Source: Centipeda noxia ATCC 43541 (GTDB lineage: Bacteria > Bacillota > Negativicutes > Selenomonadales > Selenomonadaceae). From it: a stretch of 64,000 bases of DNA. The position numbers were made by a program, and so were the translations under genes. Positions 25,006-34,114 of the stretch are shown here, one piece after another. The DNA is taken from NCBI RefSeq assembly GCF_000160555.1, contig NZ_GG749281.1, positions 94,349 through 158,348 of the forward strand, read 5' to 3'. A model generated the notes under the pieces. It made no database searches. It saw nothing but the letters and a program-made list of their open reading frames with translations, and was not told the DNA's origin. The stretch's first letter is position 1, and each line of letters begins with the position of its first letter.

Positions 25006-26261
25006 TTTAGCACACCTGCATGCTGTAAAACGTTTTCTTTCACCTCATTCACATCGTCGATTTTAATGTATCGTTCCGGTGTCCATTCGACCGCCGATAA
25101 ACGATCATTGAATGTATCGATTTTCTCACCGTTAAAGATATTATTGATCGCTGTAAGCGCAGTGCCGCCAAACACTTTCACAAAATCTTTATACGTTCTG
25201 CCTTCGATCTCTGCGACATTGTTTTCGGCATATATTTTTGAATTTTTCCCAACGCCCAACGAATACGCATAGCGATACGCGCCGCTCTCATCATCGGATT
25301 GGTAATAATTGTTGTAGACATGAACCTTGCCCAATCTCACTCTTGGAGCGCGCTGAACCAGATTATGGAAATAATTATGATGCAGCGTCACATTCAGCTT
25401 CCCCTCGTCCGCTGTTTTTGAATCGCTGTTCCCGATCAAAATTGCTTTATTATGTCGTTCAAAAACATTGTATGACATCGTGATGTGATCCGCTTGATTT
25501 GTGATATCAAGCAAGCCGTCTCGATGCTCGTATTCACGATTAAAATACGTTTCCGTCGGCTCCTTCCCATCCTCGAAATGACAATGATCGATCCAAATAT
25601 GCGTGCCGCCACTGATCGTAATGCTGTCATACTGGGAATTCCAGTTGCCTTCCGGCCCATCGTTTGGATCCCACGACGGGAAATAATCATAAGGGGACTC
25701 AAACATGATATTTCGGATGATAATATTATCCGCATTGAGGACTAAATCCACGCCCTTTAATTTCGCATTTTCAATTCCAATGATGCTCGTATTGGCAGGG
25801 ACATGAACCATGATGTTTTTTCCCTGATTTTTTTGAGATTGTTTTCTTTTTTCCTCCTGCTCTTCTTTTAGGCTTTTCGGCGCTGTACTATGCGGCGCAT
25901 GCGATTCCAAATACTGCTGAAAATCATAGCCCTCCGCCATATAATCGGTCATCGTTAGCCGCTTGCCATCCGCATCCGTATCAAAGTCAATCGTTCCATA
26001 GATCATCAAAATCCTAGGTTCTGTGTTTTTTCGATCCCCAAGTGCGGCAACTAACTCCTGCTTATTGGTCACGCGAAATATATTGTCCTGCACCGCAGCA
26101 GCACCGCCGGTCGTGCCGCTGCCCTCTGAAGCAAATCCATCATTTTGGGCGAGCACTTCCCGTATAAAATCCGGTTTTGCCATCGGACTCTGGACGAACA
26201 GCAATCGAAAAACAGCTGCTAACGCTCCGATGCAAGCAATCAGCAAAATTATTTTTTTCAT
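24996..26261 (-). CDS. pel: Secreted pectate lyase (PL1 family)
   Basis: This 421-residue exported beta-helix enzyme would cleave polygalacturonate by beta-elimination. The N-terminus is a signal peptide or anchor (MKKIILLIACIGALAAVFRL). Family 1 motifs are present: IWIDHCHFEDG, calcium-site aspartates nearby, and RAPRVRLGKVHVYNNYY with the catalytic arginine. The ATG at 26261 follows GAGGAG. The gene is clearly richer in A and T than its neighbours, which points to horizontal transfer. Its last codons (VLKKH, TGA) lie in or beside the MITE end, so the original C-terminus may have been altered. Confidence 0.85.
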   Translation of the reverse strand: MKKIILLIACIGALAAVFRLLFVQSPMAKPDFIREVLAQNDGFASEGSGTTGGAAAVQDNIFRVTNKQELVAALGDRKNTEPRILMIYGTIDFDTDADGKRLTMTDYMAEGYDFQQYLESHAPHSTAPKSLKEEQEEKRKQSQKNQGKNIMVHVPANTSIIGIENAKLKGVDLVLNADNIIIRNIMFESPYDYFPSWDPNDGPEGNWNSQYDSITISGGTHIWIDHCHFEDGKEPTETYFNREYEHRDGLLDITNQADHITMSYNVFERHNKAILIGNSDSKTADEGKLNVTLHHNYFHNLVQRAPRVRLGKVHVYNNYYQSDDESGAYRYAYSLGVGKNSKIYAENNVAEIEGRTYKDFVKVFGGTALTAINNIFNGEKIDTFNDRLSAVEWTPERYIKIDDVNEVKENVLQHAGVLKKH

Positions 26262-26321
26262 ATTCTTCTCCTCATCCCCCCTTAAACAGAATATCATACA
26301 ACGGATCTGTATACAAGGTAT

Positions 26322-26810
26322 TCAATCCTGCCGCAGCTTCGGCAGCAGGAAGCGCAGGAGGACATAGGCGAGGAGGCTGCCCGCACTCGTGGAGAGGAGG
26401 AAGGGGACGATGTAGACGGTATAGCTCGCGGGGTTCAGCCCCATGAGGAGGACGGCGACGGGATAGGCGGCGAGCGCGCCGATCAGCCCCGTGCCGAGTC
26501 CCTCGGCGATACAGGTGATACCGAGGCGCTTCGTATAGTGGTAGGCGAGCCCGCAGCAGAGCGCACCGATCATGCTGCCGGGAAATGCCATGAGTGTGCC
26601 GACTCCCGCGATGTTGCGCAGGAGGCTCGCAGCGAACGCAGCGCCGACGCCCCAGAGCGGTCCGAGGAATACGGCAGCGAGGATGTTGACGAGGTGCTAC
26701 ATGGGCGCGCAGCGGCTGCCGAGCACGGGAAAGCTGAATACGCCGCCGAGGACGGCGGCAGCGACGAAGATGCCGGCGAGGGTGAGTTTACGGGTTCGTG
26801 TGTCAAGCAT
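26322..26810 (-). pseudogene. thiW: ThiW thiazole transporter S component, nonsense mutation
   Basis: Translation from the ATG at 26810 (GAAGGAG ribosome site) gives MLDTRTRKLTLAGIF and four to six membrane helices of ThiW, the thiazole-specific S component of an ECF importer. Codon 38 at 26699-26697 is TAG. It stands where the family has CAG in the motif CAPMQHLVN. The frame then continues open to 26322 through GTLMAFPGSMIGALCCG. One base change would restore a 162-residue protein. It may be a very recent loss, a suppressed codon or a read error. Confidence 0.85.
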
Positions 26811-26894
26811 TGATAATCTCCTTCGGTAAAAGCGGCCCTTCTGCCACTCCGGCGAGTGGTCCCCCTCCTCCGCCGCAGCGGGGAAGGCCGGAGC

Positions 26895-27701
26895 TTACAC
26901 GATAAAGCGGCTCTTCAGGTCAAAGGTATGTGCGAGCGGACCGCTCCCGTGTCCAAGGTCGAGCCCCGCCGCGAGGGCGCCGGAGAGATATGCCTTTGCC
27001 TGCGCGACGGCGCTGTCTGTGTCTATGCCGCGCGCGAGGTTGGACGCAATGGCGCTCGAGAGGGTGCAGCCGGTGCCGTGGGTATTCGACGTCGCGATGC
27101 GCCGTCCCTCGAACCAGCGCGCGCCCGTATCATCGACGAGAAGATCATTCGCATCATCAACGCTGTGCCCGCCCTTCATCAGAACGGCCGCATGCGTGCG
27201 TTCATGGATGCGCGCCGCTGCGGCGGTCATGGCAGTGCGGTCCGTGATCGCCATGTCGGCAAGCACCTCCGCCTCGGGGATGTTCGGCGTGATGAGCGCC
27301 GCGCGGGGCAAAAGCTCGCTGACGAGCGCCTCCACGGCATCCTCGCTGATGAGACGCGCCCCGCTGGTCGCGACCATGACGGGGTCAACAACAACATTTT
27401 TTGCGTCATATTCGTCAAGTTTCTCCGCGATGACATGGATGAGTGCGGCGTCCGCGACCATGCCGATCTTGACGGCATCGGGCGGAATATCGGCAAAGAC
27501 GGCGTCAAGCTGCGCCGCGAGGAAGGCGGGCGGCACGGCAAGGATATCTGTAACGCCCGTCGTATTCTGCGCGGTGAGTGCCGTGACGGCGCTCATGCCG
27601 TAGACGCCGTGCGCCGTCATGGTCTTGAGGTCTGCCTGAATCCCCGCCCCGCCGCTGGAGTCGCTGCCCGCAATGGTCAGTGCCGTATGCATTTTCATCA
27701 T
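26895..27701 (-). CDS. thiD: Hydroxymethylpyrimidine/phosphomethylpyrimidine kinase
   Basis: ThiD phosphorylates HMP to HMP-P and HMP-PP for thiamine synthesis and salvage. The 268-residue ribokinase-fold protein shows TIAGSDSSGGAGIQADLKT at the N-terminus and NTHGTGCTLSSAIA near the C-terminus, the anion-hole and catalytic aspartate region. The ATG pair at 27701 and 27698 follows AGGAGG. It starts 11 nt after the thiM stop in the cytX-thiM-thiD-thiW operon under the TPP riboswitch. Confidence 0.93.
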   Translation of the reverse strand: MMKMHTALTIAGSDSSGGAGIQADLKTMTAHGVYGMSAVTALTAQNTTGVTDILAVPPAFLAAQLDAVFADIPPDAVKIGMVADAALIHVIAEKLDEYDAKNVVVDPVMVATSGARLISEDAVEALVSELLPRAALITPNIPEAEVLADMAITDRTAMTAAAARIHERTHAAVLMKGGHSVDDANDLLVDDTGARWFEGRRIATSNTHGTGCTLSSAIASNLARGIDTDSAVAQAKAYLSGALAAGLDLGHGSGPLAHTFDLKSRFIV

Positions 27702-27711
27702 AGTCCCCTCC

Positions 27712-28533
27712 TCATACGCTCGTGATCTTCGCATGGTCAGCGAGTTCCTGCGCCGTCATGCAGCAGATGGCGTCAATGATGCGCGTGCGGTAGGATGCGT
27801 TGCCGTCGTACTCCTCCATGCGCGCCCGAGCCAGTTCGCCCGCGGTGCCCATGAGTGCCGCGGTTTCTGTGACCGCTGAAAGAGGCGCATCAGGCGCGGA
27901 GGCAAGCGCCGCCGCGAGGAGCGCGGAGAGCTGGCAGCCCGTGCCCGTGACCTGCCCCATCTCGGGATGTCCGTTCCGCACCGCATAGCAGTCCGTTCCG
28001 TCTGAGATGAGGTCAATCGCCCCCGTGACGGCGGCGATGCAACCCGTACGTGCAGCAAAGCCGCGTACAAACGCGGCAGTCTCCGCAAGATTCTCCTCGG
28101 TGACGGCATCCGCCGCGCTGGCATCAACGCCCTGTGTGCTGCCGCTGCCGACGGCAAGCGTGCGGATCTCGGAGATGTTTCCGCGCACGACTGCAGGACG
28201 AACTTCATCGAGAATCTGCAGCGCCGTCTCCGTGCGCAGTTTGCTCGCGCCCGCACCGACAGGGTCGAGCACGACGGGATGACCGAGCGCCCGTGCGCGC
28301 TTTCCGGCAAGGAGCATGCTCGGAATCGTACGCGCGTTCAGTGTGCCGATATTGATGCAGAGCCCCGCGCAGAGCGCCGTGATCTCCTCGACCTCGGCGG
28401 GATCATCTGCCATGATGGGGCGCGCGCCGATCGCGAGCAGGACGTTCGCGACGTCGTTGACCGTGACATAGTTGGTGATGCAGTGTACGAGCGGGGTCGT
28501 CCTGCGGATCTGATCGATGATAGATGTATGCAT
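27712..28533 (-). CDS. thiM: Hydroxyethylthiazole kinase
   Basis: ThiM phosphorylates the thiazole alcohol in salvage of thiamine breakdown products. The 273-residue protein shows PLVHCITNYVTVNDVAN at the N-terminus, VVLDPVGAGAS in the middle and GTGCQLSALLA at the active site. It lies between cytX and thiD. thiE, which would join the two products, is not in the window. Confidence 0.93.
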   Translation of the reverse strand: MHTSIIDQIRRTTPLVHCITNYVTVNDVANVLLAIGARPIMADDPAEVEEITALCAGLCINIGTLNARTIPSMLLAGKRARALGHPVVLDPVGAGASKLRTETALQILDEVRPAVVRGNISEIRTLAVGSGSTQGVDASAADAVTEENLAETAAFVRGFAARTGCIAAVTGAIDLISDGTDCYAVRNGHPEMGQVTGTGCQLSALLAAALASAPDAPLSAVTETAALMGTAGELARARMEEYDGNASYRTRIIDAICCMTAQELADHAKITSV

Positions 28534-28583
28534 GATATCCTTTCAATTGATGCGTCTTGACCGCGCGCTGCGGCAGGGACGGC

Positions 28584-29762
28584 TTATTGCTCGATTCTCT
28601 TCCCCAACACACGATTTGCAATCAATACGAGCACGAGGGTGACGGCCATGGTCGGCAGGGTGCTGCCGACGGGCGTGTTGAGCGTCATGAGGCAACGGTA
28701 GCAGAGGAATCCGACGAACCAGACGCCGAGGTTGACAGCATGCACGCTGCGCCCCGAGGCATCCTCGCGCAGGAGGAAACAGCTCGCGATCTGCACGGCG
28801 ATCATCGGCACAAAGACTGAGCCGATGATGTAGAGGAATCCCGTGATGTCGTCCATCGGATAGAGACACGCGGCAAGTGCGCCGAACACGGTCACGCCGA
28901 TGCCGACTGTCCGCCCCGATGCGCCGCGCACAATGCTCTCGCTCGAAACGCCCGCCGAGTATGCGTCGAGATAGGTGGTCGTCACGGTGGATAGGATGAC
29001 GACACCGAGCCCGGCCACGCCGAGTCCCGCGTGAAGCATGATCTGCGCGATGTCATTTTCGCCCGTAAAGATCGCCGCCCCCATGCCGATGAAGTACATC
29101 CAGCAGCTGACGAGGCCGTAGACGAGTGCGCTGACGGCCGCAGCCCCCGCGGGTTTCTCCGCCGCGCGCGTGTAGTCCGAGATGAGCGGCAGCCACGAGA
29201 GCGGCATGGCAATCGAGAGCTCAAGCGCCATCGCAAAGCTCATCGCCTCGCCTGCGGCGCTGCCCTCCGCTGTGCCCGCCCCGCCCATGATGACGCTGCA
29301 GAGGAGCACCGTGAGGAGGAAGAGCCCCGTCATGGCGACGGCGTTCACGCGCTCAATGCGGAGAATCCCGATGCGGACCCAGACGATGATGAGCACACCG
29401 ATCACGAGGCACCAGAGCCAGTGTCCCGCATCCATCACACTGTTGGCCGCAAGCGCACCGTCGTAGATCATGATCGATGTCCAGCCGACGAGCTGCATGA
29501 CGTTCAGCACCGCAAAGAGCAGTCCCCCGCGCGCCCCGAACGCCATCTTCACCGTCTCCATCGCGCTGCGCCGTGTCCGCGCGCCGATGAGACCGGCGAG
29601 AAAGAGCAGGAAGCAGCCGATCACATGTCCCGCGATGATGGCGATGCCGCCGTCGCGAAACCCCAGCGGCGCAAAGAATGTTCCCGTTAAAATCTCCGCG
29701 AGCGACACGCCTGCGCCGAACCATATGAGCGCATTCGCATGAATGCTTGTCCTCTTTTCCAT
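28584..29762 (-). CDS. cytX: Hydroxymethylpyrimidine transporter CytX (NCS1 family)
   Basis: This 392-residue protein with about 12 membrane helices belongs to the NCS1 nucleobase permeases, CytX branch, which imports HMP. GISLAEI-like segments near residue 20 and SWLPLISDYTRAA mark the family. The ATG at 29762 follows AAAGGAG. It is first gene of the salvage operon and is preceded by a TPP riboswitch with a terminator, so it should be off when thiamine diphosphate is plentiful. Confidence 0.88.
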   Translation of the reverse strand: MEKRTSIHANALIWFGAGVSLAEILTGTFFAPLGFRDGGIAIIAGHVIGCFLLFLAGLIGARTRRSAMETVKMAFGARGGLLFAVLNVMQLVGWTSIMIYDGALAANSVMDAGHWLWCLVIGVLIIVWVRIGILRIERVNAVAMTGLFLLTVLLCSVIMGGAGTAEGSAAGEAMSFAMALELSIAMPLSWLPLISDYTRAAEKPAGAAAVSALVYGLVSCWMYFIGMGAAIFTGENDIAQIMLHAGLGVAGLGVVILSTVTTTYLDAYSAGVSSESIVRGASGRTVGIGVTVFGALAACLYPMDDITGFLYIIGSVFVPMIAVQIASCFLLREDASGRSVHAVNLGVWFVGFLCYRCLMTLNTPVGSTLPTMAVTLVLVLIANRVLGKRIEQ

Positions 29763-29783
29763 GACAGACTCCTTTATTATATG

Positions 29784-29818
29784 AAAAAAACGCGGCCATG
29801 CCAACTGACATAGCCGCG
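29784..29818 (-). terminator. Terminator of the TPP riboswitch
   Basis: On the minus strand GCGGCTATG pairs with CATGGCCGC, followed by GTTTTTTTC. It is the expression platform between the riboswitch and cytX. Confidence 0.88.
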
Positions 29819-29829
29819 CTGCTGTGCGC

Positions 29830-29922
29830 ATGTTTATCCCTACGTTGGCATTACCCAAATCAGGTTCCGGGTCGGGACGCATCGTCCCCTCTCAGCCGCC
29901 GTATGGCAGCTCCCCCTATTCG
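29830..29922 (-). promoter_or_regulatory. TPP riboswitch (THI box)
   Basis: Read on the minus strand it carries the conserved parts in order: GGGGGAGC, GGCTGAGA, GACCC, GAACCTGAT, and GGGTAATGCCAACGTAGGGA. These are the pyrimidine- and phosphate-binding arms. Together with the terminator downstream it should stop transcription of cytX-thiM-thiD-thiW when TPP is bound. Confidence 0.96.
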
Positions 29923-29938
29923 GTTGTAAATTGTCTAT

Positions 29939-30841
29939 TTACTGTGCGCTCATCGAGAGCTCGATGAACTTGTTGCCGAGCTTCGCCTTCTGCAGGACTT
30001 CCTCGGTGATGTCGGCACCTGCCTCAACGATGACGACGCCGTTGTCCATCTTGATCGTGCGCGTCGCCTTCTTGCCGAGCAGGAAGCGGCGGTGACGATC
30101 CTCATTCACGCGGTCCGCATTCTTATCCTCAGCCGGCTCCTCAGCGGCCGCTTCTGCCGCAGGAGTCTCTGCCGGCGCATCCTCTACCGCGAGCTCCTCA
30201 ATCGTGGGCTCGGCGGATGGTTCCGCCGCCGCAGCCGTATCCTCTGCCGGAGTCTCAGCGGAGGCCGCAGGCTCCTCGGCAGCAGGTTCTGTTGCCGGCT
30301 CAGCCGCAGGCTCTTCTGCGGACGTTGTCACAGCGGATGCCGCCGGCGCATCCGCTGCGTCAGATTTTTTTCCGGCGTCCCCCTCCGGAGAGATGACCGT
30401 AACTTCCTTGCCGAAGATCGAGACCTGATCCGCCGTCACCTCGGACGTAGAGCCCTCAGGCGCCGTGATCTCGCACTTTTCGATGCTGCCGTCCTTGCCG
30501 ATGAAGATCTCGGTGATCGTCCCCTGAATGACGCCCGTGCGCGTGATTGCCTTCGTGCCGATCACGCGGATGTTGTCGTCGAGCAGGGTCTCGAAATCGC
30601 CGGCCGCATCGAGCGTCAGGATGTTTTCGCTGTGGTTGACCGTGACCGCATCATCGCCGACCGCAATGACATTATCGTAGGGAATGAGCTTGACTCCGCG
30701 ATACCAGTCCTCGTCCTCAATCGTGATCGCCGCCACAACGCGGTTCGGCGCATCAATGAGCAGGGTCTTGCTCATGCCGAGCTCGCGGCCCTCGGTGATG
30801 CTGATGACGGGAAGTCCCAGGATGTCAACGCTTTTCTTCAT
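29939..30841 (-). CDS. PRC-barrel protein with Ala/Glu/Pro-rich linker
   Basis: This 300-residue soluble protein begins with two PRC-barrel-type beta domains (LGLPVISITEGRELG, then VIGTKAITRTGVIQGT). A 100-residue linker of alanine, glutamate and proline follows (about 155-245), then a short basic and beta C-terminal part. PRC barrels bind partners such as RNA or ribosome maturation factors. The low-complexity linker suggests a flexible two-module adaptor. GGAGG lies 7 nt before the ATG. It is followed by the thiamine riboswitch region and preceded by the TPR membrane protein on the same strand. Confidence 0.72.
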   Translation of the reverse strand: MKKSVDILGLPVISITEGRELGMSKTLLIDAPNRVVAAITIEDEDWYRGVKLIPYDNVIAVGDDAVTVNHSENILTLDAAGDFETLLDDNIRVIGTKAITRTGVIQGTITEIFIGKDGSIEKCEITAPEGSTSEVTADQVSIFGKEVTVISPEGDAGKKSDAADAPAASAVTTSAEEPAAEPATEPAAEEPAASAETPAEDTAAAAEPSAEPTIEELAVEDAPAETPAAEAAAEEPAEDKNADRVNEDRHRRFLLGKKATRTIKMDNGVVIVEAGADITEEVLQKAKLGNKFIELSMSAQ

Positions 30842-30868
30842 TTGTATTCCTCCATTTTACCAAAAATG

Positions 30869-31588
30869 TCAGATGGTTGGATGCTCTGCGCGGCGGTCCG
30901 CCTCCGCAAGCAGTTCCTTCGGAATCTCTCCGTAGGGAAGCGCGGGCGTCCCCTGCGCGGCGAGCATGGCAGAAACGGCGCCCAAAAATCTGCGGGAGCG
31001 CTGAAACTCCTGCACCACGACGGCGTTCTTTGCGACGACGGGCAGTGCGAGCATCTCGTCAAAGAGCGCCAGCGCCGCATCATAGTCCCCCATACGCTTG
31101 TAGAGCGTGGAGAGCTCGATGATGAGATAGGGCATATACGAGTCGTCCGGATAGCGCGCAAGCGCCCGGCGATACGCTGCAACTGCACGCAGCGGCATAT
31201 GCTCCGTGGCTGCGTGCGCAGCATCGAGCAGACCGTCGAGACTCTCCGGCAGATCGTCGTCCGCAGCCGCTGCAGCATCGCTCGGCAGCGCGGCAGGCTC
31301 CTGCCCCGGCGAATCGGGCGCTGTCCCGTCCTCCGCTGCGGCGCGCGCAGATTCCTCAGCATGCTCCTCCGTAAAGGTACGCAGCTCCTCCTCCGCACGC
31401 CGCCGCGCGTGTGCCGTCATCGCACGGTCGTAGAGCGTCACGACGAGCCCTGCCCCTGCGATCAGTCCCGCGAACCGTATGCAGTAGGCCCGCGTGAGCG
31501 GCGGATGCAGGGCGATCGCTCCCGCAACGAGCGCAGCGCTGATGAGCGCGGCAAAGGCAAGCGAAGAGAGCCGAATCTGCGTCTGCAT
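30869..31588 (-). CDS. Membrane-anchored TPR protein
   Basis: This 239-residue protein has two N-terminal hydrophobic segments (about residues 8-25 and 35-55), an acidic alanine-rich linker, and two or three TPR-like helix pairs (RAVAAYRRALARYPDDSYMP and so on). It would display the repeats on one face of the inner membrane. The ATG at 31588 follows GGGAAG. It lies 27 bp before the PRC-barrel gene, so the two may form a unit. Function unknown. Confidence 0.65.
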   Translation of the reverse strand: MQTQIRLSSLAFAALISAALVAGAIALHPPLTRAYCIRFAGLIAGAGLVVTLYDRAMTAHARRRAEEELRTFTEEHAEESARAAAEDGTAPDSPGQEPAALPSDAAAAADDDLPESLDGLLDAAHAATEHMPLRAVAAYRRALARYPDDSYMPYLIIELSTLYKRMGDYDAALALFDEMLALPVVAKNAVVVQEFQRSRRFLGAVSAMLAAQGTPALPYGEIPKELLAEADRRAEHPTI

Positions 31589-31708
31589 CGCCGTCACTTC
31601 CCTTCGTGCAGCCGTCTCCCGATGCGGCAAATGCACTGCCGCATACAGGTATTCTAAGTTGGTTTCGACACAGAGGGACAAAATCCTTCTTCGCAGGAGA
31701 AATATTGT

Positions 31709-31731
31709 GGGAAAAAACTAATCTTTTTCCC
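31709..31731. other. Palindrome upstream of ptsH
   Basis: GGGAAAAA and TTTTTCCC flank a 7-nt centre. It lies about 50 bp before the ptsH -10 element and has no T-run, so it looks more like a protein site than a terminator. Confidence 0.3.
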
Positions 31732-31777
31732 AAAAAACTTTTTTCCTTCTACTCTTTTTTCATTTCGCTTTTTATAG

Positions 31778-31783
31778 TATAAT
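31778..31783 (+). promoter_or_regulatory. Probable ptsH promoter (-10 element)
   Basis: TATAAT at 31778-31783 is preceded by an AT-rich tract but no good -35. The transcript would start about 95 nt before ptsH. Confidence 0.5.
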
Positions 31784-31885
31784 GACCGTGACATTCATTC
31801 GCGCATGACGGGCGCATCCACGGTATGCAGCGGACGTGTGCGGGGGGAATACAGACAGACTGACTAACGGATGGGAGATGTTCAC

Positions 31886-32152
31886 ATGACGCAGGAAACA
31901 GTTATGATCGAGAACAAGACGGGCATTCATGCGCGTCCCGCATCGGTATTCGTTCAGACGGCAACGAAGTTCAAGTCCAAGATCCAAATCGAGGCGAAGG
32001 GCAAGAAGGTTGACGCCAAGAGCATCCTCATGCTGATGAGCATGGGCCTCGTCAAGGGCACGGAGCTCACCATCATTGCCGAGGGGGAGGACGAGGCAGC
32101 TGCCGTGAAGGAGCTCGCCGATCTCGTCAACTCGAAGTTCGGCGAAGAGTAA
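31886..32152 (+). CDS. ptsH: Phosphocarrier protein HPr
   Basis: HPr carries phosphate from EI to sugar-specific EII proteins. The 88-residue protein has the phospho-acceptor site GIHARPA (His15-type) and the AKSILMLMSMGL region where Gram-positive HPr is phosphorylated on serine. The ATG at 31886 follows GGGAG. It is separated from ptsI by a terminator, so HPr is probably made in excess over EI. Confidence 0.93.
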   Translation: MTQETVMIENKTGIHARPASVFVQTATKFKSKIQIEAKGKKVDAKSILMLMSMGLVKGTELTIIAEGEDEAAAVKELADLVNSKFGEE

Positions 32153-32163
32153 GCCTGTTTGAA

Positions 32164-32206
32164 AACGCCCGAGGCAGTGCATCGTTTCGCCTCGCGGCGT
32201 TTTTTC
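32164..32206 (+). terminator. Terminator between ptsH and ptsI
   Basis: AACGCCCGAGGC pairs with GCCTCGCGGCGTT, followed by a run of T. It probably lowers ptsI expression relative to ptsH. Confidence 0.8.
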
Positions 32207-32246
32207 GTAAGCATTCATAGACTAAATATCAGGAGGGGTGTCACAT

Positions 32247-33980
32247 ATGGCGGAAACGATCCGTGGAAAAGGGGTCATCTCAGGCATTGCCGTCGGTCAG
32301 GTCATGCTCGCGGGCCAGAATCTTGACGGCTATCTCGCTGCCTATCATCCCGGCAGCATTGCCGAGGAGCAGGGCAAGGCGGAGGCGGCGATCGTTGCCG
32401 TCACCGAAATTCTCCTCACGACCATCGAACGTCTGCGCAAAGAGGAGCAGACGGAGCAGGCGGCGATCCTCGAAGCGCACCGCATGATGGTGCAGGATCC
32501 CATGATGGCGGAAAACATCAAAACGAAAATCGAGGCGACAGGCAGCGCTCCGCAGGGCATCCTCGACGCTGCAAACGAACAGGCACAGCTCTTTGAGCAG
32601 ATGGAGGACGAGTACTTCGCCGCCCGCGCTGTTGACCTGCGCGATGTCGGCAAGCGCATCGCGAAATACGTCCTCGGCGTCAAGGAACCAGAGATCGGTG
32701 CAGGCCAGGTCATCCTCTGCGGAGAGGAGATCGAGCCGTCCGTCGTCGCCGGCATGCCGACCGAGCAGATCGCGGGCGTCATCCTCGGCTCCGGCAGCGC
32801 AACCAGCCACGTCGTCATCATCGCAAAGGCGCGCGCCATCCCGACGGTTCTCGGCATCGGCGACAAGATCAGCCGCATCAACGACGGCGACGAGGTCATC
32901 CTCGACGGCAGTCGCGGCGACATCATCATCCGCCCGACCGAGGAGGAGCGCACCCTCTATGAGGGCAAACTCGAGGAACAGAAGAAGCTCGCGGCGCACT
33001 ATGCCGCACTCAAGGATCTGCCGGCCGTAACAAAGGACGGCGTGCGCATCGAGCTCACAGCAAACATCGGCACGCATATGGATGTGGACAACGCGCTCAC
33101 CTACGGCGCGGAGGGCGTCGGCCTCTTCCGCTCCGAGTTCGTCTTCATGGGCTCGACGACAATTCCGACGGAGGAGGATCAGTTCAAGGCGTACAGCGCC
33201 GCGGTCGAGAAATGCGACGGGAATATCTGCATCATCCGCACCATGGACATCGGCGGCGACAAGCCTCTGCCCTATCTCAACATCGACCCCGAGGAGAACC
33301 CGTTCCTCGGCTACCGAGCGCTGCGCATCAGCCTCGACCGGCATGACCTCTTCCTTCCGCAGATCAAGGCGATCCTGCGTGCCGGTCTCTACGGCAAAGC
33401 AGCGATGATGGTCCCGATGGTCATCAGCGTCAGCGAGATTCAGCGCGTGCTGAAACTCGTCGAGCAGGCGAAGCTCGAGCTCGCCCACGAGGGCAAGGAG
33501 TACTCCGACGACGTGCAGATCGGCATCATGGTCGAGACGCCGGCCGCCGCTGTCATCTCCCCGCTGCTCGCACAGTACGTCGACTTTTTCAGCATCGGCA
33601 CGAACGATCTCATCCAGTACACTCTCGCGGTCGACCGCGGCAACGCCCAGATCGCACACCTCTACAACCCGTTCAACCCCGCCGTCCTGCGCCTCATCCA
33701 ACGCACGATCCAGAGTGCGCACGAACACGGCATCTGGGCCGGCATGTGCGGCGAGATGGCGAGCGACCCCTATGCCGCCGTCATCCTGCTCGGCATGGGC
33801 ATCACAGAGCTCTCCATGAGTGCACCGTCCATCCCGCGCGTCAAGGAGATGATCCGCTCCGTCACCTCGGCGCAGGCGAAGGAGCTCCTTGACGACATCA
33901 TGAAGATGGAACACGGCGTCGAGATCCGCACCTACCTGCACAAAGTGCTCAAGGCATCCGATGCCAGCGCGGAAATCTGA
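32247..33980 (+). CDS. ptsI: Phosphoenolpyruvate-protein phosphotransferase (Enzyme I)
   Basis: EI transfers phosphate from phosphoenolpyruvate to HPr. The 577-residue protein shows the active-site histidine segment GSATSHVVIIAKA, the phosphoenolpyruvate-binding FRSEFVFM and MDIGGDKPLPY, and GTNDLIQYTLAVDR near the C-terminus. I start at ATG 32247 (AGGAGG at 32231-32236); an in-frame GTG at 32238 is too close to that site. Confidence 0.94.
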   Translation: MAETIRGKGVISGIAVGQVMLAGQNLDGYLAAYHPGSIAEEQGKAEAAIVAVTEILLTTIERLRKEEQTEQAAILEAHRMMVQDPMMAENIKTKIEATGSAPQGILDAANEQAQLFEQMEDEYFAARAVDLRDVGKRIAKYVLGVKEPEIGAGQVILCGEEIEPSVVAGMPTEQIAGVILGSGSATSHVVIIAKARAIPTVLGIGDKISRINDGDEVILDGSRGDIIIRPTEEERTLYEGKLEEQKKLAAHYAALKDLPAVTKDGVRIELTANIGTHMDVDNALTYGAEGVGLFRSEFVFMGSTTIPTEEDQFKAYSAAVEKCDGNICIIRTMDIGGDKPLPYLNIDPEENPFLGYRALRISLDRHDLFLPQIKAILRAGLYGKAAMMVPMVISVSEIQRVLKLVEQAKLELAHEGKEYSDDVQIGIMVETPAAAVISPLLAQYVDFFSIGTNDLIQYTLAVDRGNAQIAHLYNPFNPAVLRLIQRTIQSAHEHGIWAGMCGEMASDPYAAVILLGMGITELSMSAPSIPRVKEMIRSVTSAQAKELLDDIMKMEHGVEIRTYLHKVLKASDASAEI

Positions 33981-34066
33981 GAGAGGCAAACTGTTGCCCG
34001 AGTCACAGACAGATCCATCCGACTGCGGCATACTATAAGCGTGTGTTATATTTATTTTGAAAAAAC

Positions 34067-34092
34067 TCCTGCTGTGCTTCGGCGCAGCAGGA
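34067..34092 (+). terminator. Weak terminator-like hairpin after ptsI
   Basis: TCCTGCTG pairs with CAGCAGGA, followed by AATTTTCATTTT. The T-run is interrupted. Confidence 0.45.
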
Positions 34093-34114
34093 AATTTTCA
34101 TTTTGGTGACTTTC

